Below are positions 18,301 through 21,283 of a stretch of DNA of 21,283 nucleotides, piece after piece (within the stretch, counting starts at the first letter, position 1; each line of letters begins with the position of its first letter). The notes beneath the pieces are model-generated. The model saw only the letters and a list, made by a program, of their open reading frames with translations, did not search any database and was not told the DNA's origin. Position numbers and translations under genes: made by a program. The DNA lies in contig NW_003141308.1 in NCBI RefSeq assembly GCF_000003605.2, positions 431,685-452,967 of the forward strand. The letters run 5' to 3'. This stretch comes from Saccoglossus kowalevskii. Its lineage: Eukaryota; Hemichordata; Enteropneusta; Harrimaniidae.

Positions 18301-21203
18301 CCCGGTGTCACTAGCCTGAGCCTCGGCCTCAAATTAGCGGAGGGGTCACGGCTGGGAACGGGGGGTTACGTGTCTAGAATGCGAACAGTGCTTTCTAGGT
18401 TTCTTTCTGCTTGCTGGCCGAGAGGCCGCAGTGGAGACAGCTCGCTCTGACTGCATTTGGTCTACCCGGCCTGCTAGGGACGCAATCTGCCCCGATAGAC
18501 CTTCGACCAACGCAAAACGGGCGCCGTGCGAGGATGGTTCCACTGCCTGAAAAATCAGACTGTGCAGATGCCCTCCAATCAGCGGGGGGAGACAGAAATA
18601 AGTCGGTTCCCTCCACCGCCGGGACTTTTGCTTGGTATCCCGGTACGAGTACCGGTAGCCGAGTGCGAGGATTTCCCACTCATGTCAACGCACAACTCAC
18701 CCATACCTATGTCGGTTCCACCTTTTCGTGAACGAGCAACGCGGTCAGTCTGGGCAATTTTCATAAATTGCTGGAAAGAATCCCAGGCTTCAGAACCCCA
18801 GTGATTGCAAATATTCTCTGGGCAGACACCCGAACCCTGAACGCAGGTAATACATCGGTAGAATTTAGCATGTGCGTTCCAGTCTTGCAAGTTCCGTTTA
18901 CAATGGTTGCAGGTCCGCCTCAAAAACTGAGGGGACAATACCGGCGACGAGCTTCTGGCGTTGCCAGTGCATCTATCCATTTCTAAATACATTGTAAATA
19001 AAAGATGACATGCATGAGGGAAACGAAATACAGTTGTCAAAGGTGCCGCCATGAAACCAACAAGTGGCTACGTGGTGGCGCCGGGTTTTAATTTCTTTGT
19101 TGTGGAAAAACATAACACACAAAGGGGCAAACGACACGAGGGTAAAAAGATAAGAAAAACTTATTCTACCAGCTAGAATGTCGAATTCCGCGGCTGCGGC
19201 AATGACCCACGCTAGAAACCTGGACAGGAAAAAGCAACAGAGCCAGGCAGAGCCGCTCAGAATCATTCCCGATGAGGCGGAGATGAAAGAAGAGTAATTG
19301 TATGGCCGCCTATGGCGCTGCCATGTGGCCTCGGTCACGTGGTTCGTGATGTAAGGGAAGTAGAATCTTGGGGTCATGGGGCTTCCCCTGACCTAGATTC
19401 TATCTCTCCGTCACCGACAGAATCGCTGATTAATGCCTACAGTTCAAAATAGTCAATTGGTTATAATAGTTAAGGATTGGATATAATAGTACAATAGTGC
19501 GTGTTTGGTAGTCGAATTATCCAAATAGTTGTGCCATGTACTGATATACTCCAGGGTACTTTCATACTTTCACATAGCCAAGCCCAGCAATGACACAGAC
19601 AATTTGAAAAGGCCAGGATTGATTTATCGTTCAGACTGCATGTTGTATCAATACACAAATTTCTCTTAGATCTCATAGTTACAGTGTGCCAAGTTTATAT
19701 GATTTTTAGGAAAATCAATATTTTACAATGAAATCTGTACAGATTGAGTAGAATGAAGATAACTGTACAGTTTTGGAAAATACAAAGTTTTCTAATGCCA
19801 GGATTTAAATTGTTTCAGTTTGATTATTTAAGATATCATATGAAGCTCATTTTATCTGCTTAAATTTAGGCATCTGAAAACCACTAAACTTGGTGATTAG
19901 AACAATCAAGTTTCATACGAGTTGGCTACATTAGTATAAGCATGGTAATGATACCGTAATCTTTGATGTCAAGGAAGTATGAAACAATAAACAGTTATTG
20001 TAATATTCGGCTGTCATCCACAGACATTTCATTCAATTAATATACTGATACGCGACCTGGTCACTCAGAACCTTGGCATGCAACCACGGTGCAATACTGG
20101 AGACTGAGATCCATCGGCTTAACACAAATAATGTACGGTACAATCTATTTTTTTAAATGTAGCAACAAAATACAAATATCAAACAATTATAAATACTTAC
20201 TGAATGAGACAATAGTGAAGGTATTGCCTTGGTGGGTGTGCTGTCAAAATACAAACAATTGTTAATTGGAAACAGACTTAGAAAATATGCTGTCTCCAGT
20301 ATCACTATGACTGAAAGTTCATTTTGAAACATTGTTAGTAAGGGTGGTATTCCTACAAGACTACGAAAACCATCAATGGTCGTACCTGCAATTGACTTCA
20401 CCGACAAGCTTAGACGTCGTGCATAATTAGCACATGATTCGTACGCCGAGTTCAGTAAAACATATCTGACATTTTAACAGTCTGAGTCGGTCACGTGATA
20501 AAAAGGTTATCACCTGATATCATTTATTTGTAGAGCTGGTTGTTATACAAAGCATCATTCAGTGTATTATCCAATCACCTTGAAGTTCATAGACAATACT
20601 AGCCAATGATGTCACTCGTAACAACCATCTCTACAACATTTACCCCTGCATATATTAACAGCGCTATTTCTAACTAAACATCACAACTACGAATGACATG
20701 CACTACGTAAGTGATGCAAGTACTTACGGAAAACTGCACATAAGAACAACTACCGGGAATTGATAGCTCCCGTCATCGAGACGCCTCCCTCCTCTAATTG
20801 TAAAATGACAATCCTGTTGTGATTTACCGACTCTTTCAAATAAATCACAGTAAATGTAACCTAATAAACCTTCAGACTCGTGTAAAACAGCCTAGAATTA
20901 AGAAATGAGAGTCACAGTGATTATTTATAAAGAAAATTTGATGCAGGTATGAACAGTATGCCCTCTACAGACCAAGTTGTGAAATAAATCACAGTGCAGC
21001 CCCCACACTGAGTAGACGGTAGTAAGATCAGGGCAGTGTTATAACTCACCAGTTTGCGTACATCGCTGGCCCATACTTCACCAAGTTTTGTTTTCTCTTC
21101 TTTGAGTTGAATACCATATAAACAGGTCAGTATATAACTCAAGCCTTCCATACAGGTACCAAGTGAAAAATATGGAGCGTATTCCATAGAATTCAAGTCA
21201 AAT
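11566..21203 (-). CDS. MIPEP: Mitochondrial intermediate peptidase (3' part, 9 coding exons)
   Basis: MIPEP is the matrix M3-family zinc metallopeptidase that removes an octapeptide from imported precursors after the main processing protease. Segments in transcription order are 21203-21050, 20891-20728, 20240-20201, 15612-15570, 14653-14508, 13918-13790, 12921-12856, 12184-11989 and 11630-11566. All are GT-AG and phase-consistent. They give 333 residues plus stop, about the C-terminal half of a ~700-residue protein. Numbering from the first complete codon, HEMGH at 126-130 is the zinc motif. Glu155 in DFAEVP lies 25 residues after the second His, the spacing of the third zinc ligand in thimet oligopeptidases. 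[16 protein letters not shown] is the M3 substrate-binding His/Tyr block. All key residues visible are intact. Confidence 0.95.
11710..11952. repeat. 49-bp minisatellite in last MIPEP intron
   Basis: The unit contains GAACCCTAAAGGTCACACAT, CCTGGTACTTTCTGAGTGTA and TTGTTGTAG. About five copies start near 11710, 11760, 11809, 11858 and 11911. The fourth has a 4-bp CATC duplication. The array fills most of the 358-bp intron. Confidence 0.93.
11989..12184 (-). CDS. MIPEP: MIPEP exon 8 in window
   Basis: A 196-bp exon encodes [34 protein letters not shown] and [13 protein letters not shown]. The His and Tyr residues of the first block line the M3 active site. Acceptor ATTGCTAG, donor GTAAGT; it leaves in phase 1. 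Confidence 0.96.
12328..12470. repeat. Compound microsatellite (AAAT)n(AAAC)n(AAAT)n
   Basis: Plus-strand AAAT repeats run to about 12377, AAAC repeats to about 12425, then AAAT again to about 12470. They lie in a MIPEP intron. The minus-strand ORF across it is low complexity and not a gene. Confidence 0.97.
12600..12845 (-). pseudogene. Non-LTR retrotransposon 3' tail fragment
   Basis: Minus-strand codons down to the stop near 12628 read [20 protein letters not shown], then [18 protein letters not shown] and KKHLLEQY. The pattern of TR, then W-N-S-I/L, then LKNC, then TFK..KKHLL is typical of the extreme C terminus of CR1/Jockey-like reverse transcriptases. An AATAAA follows at 12602-12597, possibly the element's own signal. 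The rest of the RT is missing. It sits directly beside the donor of MIPEP exon 12856-12921. Confidence 0.75.
12856..12921 (-). CDS. MIPEP: MIPEP exon 7 in window (66 bp)
   Basis: 22 codons, [20 protein letters not shown] then DT, lie between acceptor CCTTTTACAG and donor GTAAGT. They match the TTDIL...LPYVPNT block of MIPEP. The frame stays open through the donor into a retrotransposon fragment. Confidence 0.92.
12922..13789 (-). other. MIPEP intron, no feature
   Basis: AT-rich. The 13388-13618 minus ORF has no recognisable domain. Confidence 0.7.
13790..13918 (-). CDS. MIPEP: MIPEP exon 6 in window
   Basis: Exactly 43 codons, from [20 protein letters not shown] through [19 protein letters not shown], between an acceptor ending ACACAG and donor [16 protein letters not shown] is a conserved MIPEP segment. 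Confidence 0.93.
13919..14507 (-). other. MIPEP intron with a T-run
   Basis: A ~22-bp T run lies at 14259-14280 on the plus strand. Nothing else was recognised. Confidence 0.7.
14508..14653 (-). CDS. MIPEP: MIPEP exon with third zinc ligand
   Basis: It encodes [20 protein letters not shown] then [17 protein letters not shown] to HYKTGE. The Glu of AEVP is the third zinc ligand. The acceptor is TTTGTTTAG and the donor GTACAG. The match to vertebrate MIPEP is very close. Confidence 0.96.
14874..15084. mobile_element. 211-bp MITE with TA target duplication
   Basis: The left end CTGTAGAATACTTTTTTATT followed by TTCGCTTGAAATT is the inverse of the right end, which finishes CAGCGAAAATAAAGTATTCC then ACAG. 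TA flanks both ends (14872-14873 and 15085-15086). It has no coding capacity, and lies in a MIPEP intron. Confidence 0.85.
15087..15569 (-). other. MIPEP intron, no feature
   Basis: AT-rich between the MITE and the zinc-site exon; nothing recognised. Confidence 0.7.
15570..15612 (-). CDS. MIPEP: MIPEP zinc-site exon (43 bp)
   Basis: It encodes [19 protein letters not shown] is the HExxH motif holding two zinc ligands and the catalytic Glu. Acceptor ATTACAG, donor GTGAGT; it leaves in phase 1 with Ser134 split T|CC. The preceding intron is 4588 bp because of the retrotransposon. Confidence 0.95.
15640..15810. repeat. Degenerate ATTGGTTATA tandem repeat, left flank of retrotransposon
   Basis: Variants of GGATTGGTTATA and ACAGTTATGGATT recur irregularly. 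The array ends with TTGGTTATAATAGTTA (15780-15795) then GTGTTTGGT (15802-15810). Both strings recur on the far side of the retrotransposon. Confidence 0.75.
15811..16352 (-). pseudogene. Retrotransposon tyrosine recombinase (truncated)
   Basis: The N-terminal core-binding part reads [55 protein letters not shown] and GYRSALS. After a gap comes [38 protein letters not shown] and [15 protein letters not shown], typical of DIRS recombinases. The first catalytic Arg probably lies in the RSEL block. The His-x-x-Arg box and the catalytic Tyr are absent, as homology stops at about 15811. It cannot be active. Confidence 0.88.
16700..17061 (-). pseudogene. Retrotransposon RNase H domain (broken)
   Basis: In a different frame from the RT, the region reads [36 protein letters not shown] and [18 protein letters not shown]. 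The frame shifts within a G run near 16862-16867, and the other frame carries [12 protein letters not shown]. An in-frame TGA follows where Trp is expected (near 16825), then [20 protein letters not shown], the RNase H C terminus (HxPGxxNxxADxLS). The first catalytic Asp region appears lost in the deletion at 17060. Confidence 0.88.
17062..17614 (-). pseudogene. Retrotransposon reverse transcriptase domain
   Basis: The frame shows [20 protein letters not shown] (fingers), [18 protein letters not shown] (motif A, catalytic Asp in SLDL), [17 protein letters not shown] (motif B) and [12 protein letters not shown] (motif C, catalytic Asp pair). All catalytic aspartates are intact. The thumb is missing, because the sequence jumps from YLDDWLLYK to the start of the RNase H region at about 17060. 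Confidence 0.92.
17632..18345 (-). other. Retrotransposon segment between gag and RT, eroded
   Basis: No long intact frame. A minus-strand piece near 17955-18090 reads [20 protein letters not shown], plausibly gag-derived. Long G runs occur at about 17550 and 17702 on the plus strand. ORFs on the plus strand here are shadows. Confidence 0.5.
18346..19052 (-). pseudogene. Retrotransposon gag-like ORF (broken)
   Basis: ATG at 19052 (MAAPLTTVF) opens a 157-codon frame. It has a Cys/His block, [20 protein letters not shown] then CITCVQG and ICNHW, which may bind zinc as in DIRS gag proteins. The frame ends at 18579. A second frame continues with [20 protein letters not shown] and [19 protein letters not shown], a likely coiled coil, then a basic [11 protein letters not shown]. 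The frameshift near 18580 splits the ORF. Function as nucleocapsid is inferred from position. Confidence 0.7.
19362..19401. repeat. 40-bp palindrome near 5' end of retrotransposon
   Basis: AGAATCT at 19362 pairs with AGATTCT at 19395-19401. Inside, GGGTCA-T-GGGG faces CCCCTGACC around a CTT loop. It lies in the untranslated leader, about 310 bp upstream of the gag ATG and ~50 bp from the element's edge. It may be part of the terminal inverted repeat system or a packaging/initiation hairpin; no role is shown. Confidence 0.8.
19453..19509. repeat. Right flank repeat matching left flank of retrotransposon
   Basis: TTGGTTATAATAGTTA (19457-19472), a second degenerate unit (GGATTGGATATAATAGT), then GTGTTTGGT (19501-19509). 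The first and last strings are exact matches to 15780-15795 and 15802-15810. The element therefore split, or duplicated, a local tandem array. Confidence 0.75.
19510..20200 (-). other. Rest of MIPEP intron, no feature
   Basis: AT-rich, no repeats or exons recognised; the 19470-19676 minus ORF has no domain. Confidence 0.65.
20201..20240 (-). CDS. MIPEP: MIPEP exon 3 in window (40 bp)
   Basis: A small exon lies between acceptor TATTTTGACAG and donor GTAAGT. It completes Pro106 and encodes [13 protein letters not shown]. This fits the short loop, with the PTLLT-type block, between the strand segment and the zinc-site helix. Phase agrees on both sides. The following intron holds the large retrotransposon. 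Confidence 0.85.
20527..20636. mobile_element. 110-bp foldback MITE with 6-bp target duplication
   Basis: The left end TTTGTAGAGCTGGTTGTTA is the inverse of the right end TAACAACCATCTCTACAA, with one substitution. Pairing continues weakly inward. CATTTA lies directly outside both ends (20521-20526 and 20637-20642). It is non-coding and lies in a MIPEP intron. Confidence 0.75.
20728..20891 (-). CDS. MIPEP: MIPEP exon 2 in window
   Basis: A 164-bp exon follows acceptor TTAATTCTAG and precedes donor GTAAGT. It encodes [32 protein letters not shown] and [11 protein letters not shown]. This is the GYIYCDFF...[10 protein letters not shown] block that precedes the active site in MIPEP. It leaves in phase 2. 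Confidence 0.94.
21050..21203 (-). CDS. MIPEP: MIPEP exon (first in window)
   Basis: A 154-bp exon lies between acceptor TTTGTACTGCAG and donor GTGAGT. It encodes [20 protein letters not shown] through [11 protein letters not shown], matching the [16 protein letters not shown]...GEVW..DVRKL block of MIPEP. It starts with the third base of a codon split with an exon beyond the right edge. Confidence 0.93.
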
Positions 21204-21283
21204 CTGCAGTACAAATAACAGTATAACAAAACAGTATATTTCACATTTACATTGAAACCTTTCTAAACCAGAAGTAATTGGTC

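Larger units (their letters stand above)
15811..19452 (-). mobile_element. Tyrosine-recombinase (DIRS-like) retrotransposon, defective
   Basis: A GC-rich block inserted in AT-rich intron DNA. On the minus strand it carries, in order, a 5' leader with a palindrome, a gag-like ORF, a reverse transcriptase with YLDD, RNase H, and part of a tyrosine recombinase. This order and the recombinase place it among DIRS-like elements. No LTRs and no integrase are seen. It is dead: there are deletions after YLDD and inside the recombinase, several frameshifts, an in-frame TGA, and the recombinase catalytic C terminus is missing at the left edge. It lies in a MIPEP intron in the same sense as the gene. Ends are estimated to within tens of bases. 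Confidence 0.9.

Noticed and set aside
17943-18314. Plus-strand ORFs at 17782-18450
   Set aside because: Opposite strand of the eroded gag-pol segment; no recognisable protein features.

Overview
This is animal nuclear DNA, AT-rich, with GT-AG introns, many short foldback transposons and minisatellites. Gene content and repeat types suggest a marine invertebrate, possibly a lophotrochozoan such as a mollusc or brachiopod, but the phylum cannot be fixed from this window. No prokaryotic, tRNA, rRNA or CRISPR feature was seen.

Two protein genes lie head to tail on the minus strand, both probably encoding mitochondrial proteins. I assembled them by hand from exons whose splice phases all agree. 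(1) From the right edge to 11566 lie the last nine coding exons of mitochondrial intermediate peptidase (MIPEP). They encode the C-terminal ~333 residues, with the HExxH zinc site, the third zinc ligand and the stop codon; the 5' exons lie beyond 21283. (2) From 8259 to 428 lie the first nine coding exons of an acyl-CoA thioesterase 9-like gene (ACOT9). They encode 294 residues from the initiator Met, with a basic presequence-like N terminus; the 3' exons lie beyond position 1.

The introns and the ~3.3 kb between the genes are dense with mobile DNA. A ~3.6 kb GC-rich tyrosine-recombinase (DIRS-like) retrotransposon sits at about 15811-19452 in a MIPEP intron, in the same sense as the gene. 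It keeps gag-like, reverse transcriptase, RNase H and partial recombinase regions, but is ruined by deletions, frameshifts, a stop and loss of its 3' end. Two non-LTR reverse transcriptase fragments lie at 6955-7340 and 12600-12845. Five inverted-repeat elements lie at 6491-6615, 7544-8067, 8628-8978, 14874-15084 and 20527-20636. One modular interspersed repeat family occurs at about 1770-2045, 2100-2513, 5100-5700 and 10600-11145. Minisatellites have periods of 36 bp (1134-1690), 51 bp (11303-11552, just after the MIPEP stop) and 49 bp (11710-11952). A compound tetranucleotide microsatellite lies at 12328-12470.

No unknown multi-gene system is evident. The most unusual content is the structure of the repeats and their positions relative to the two genes.
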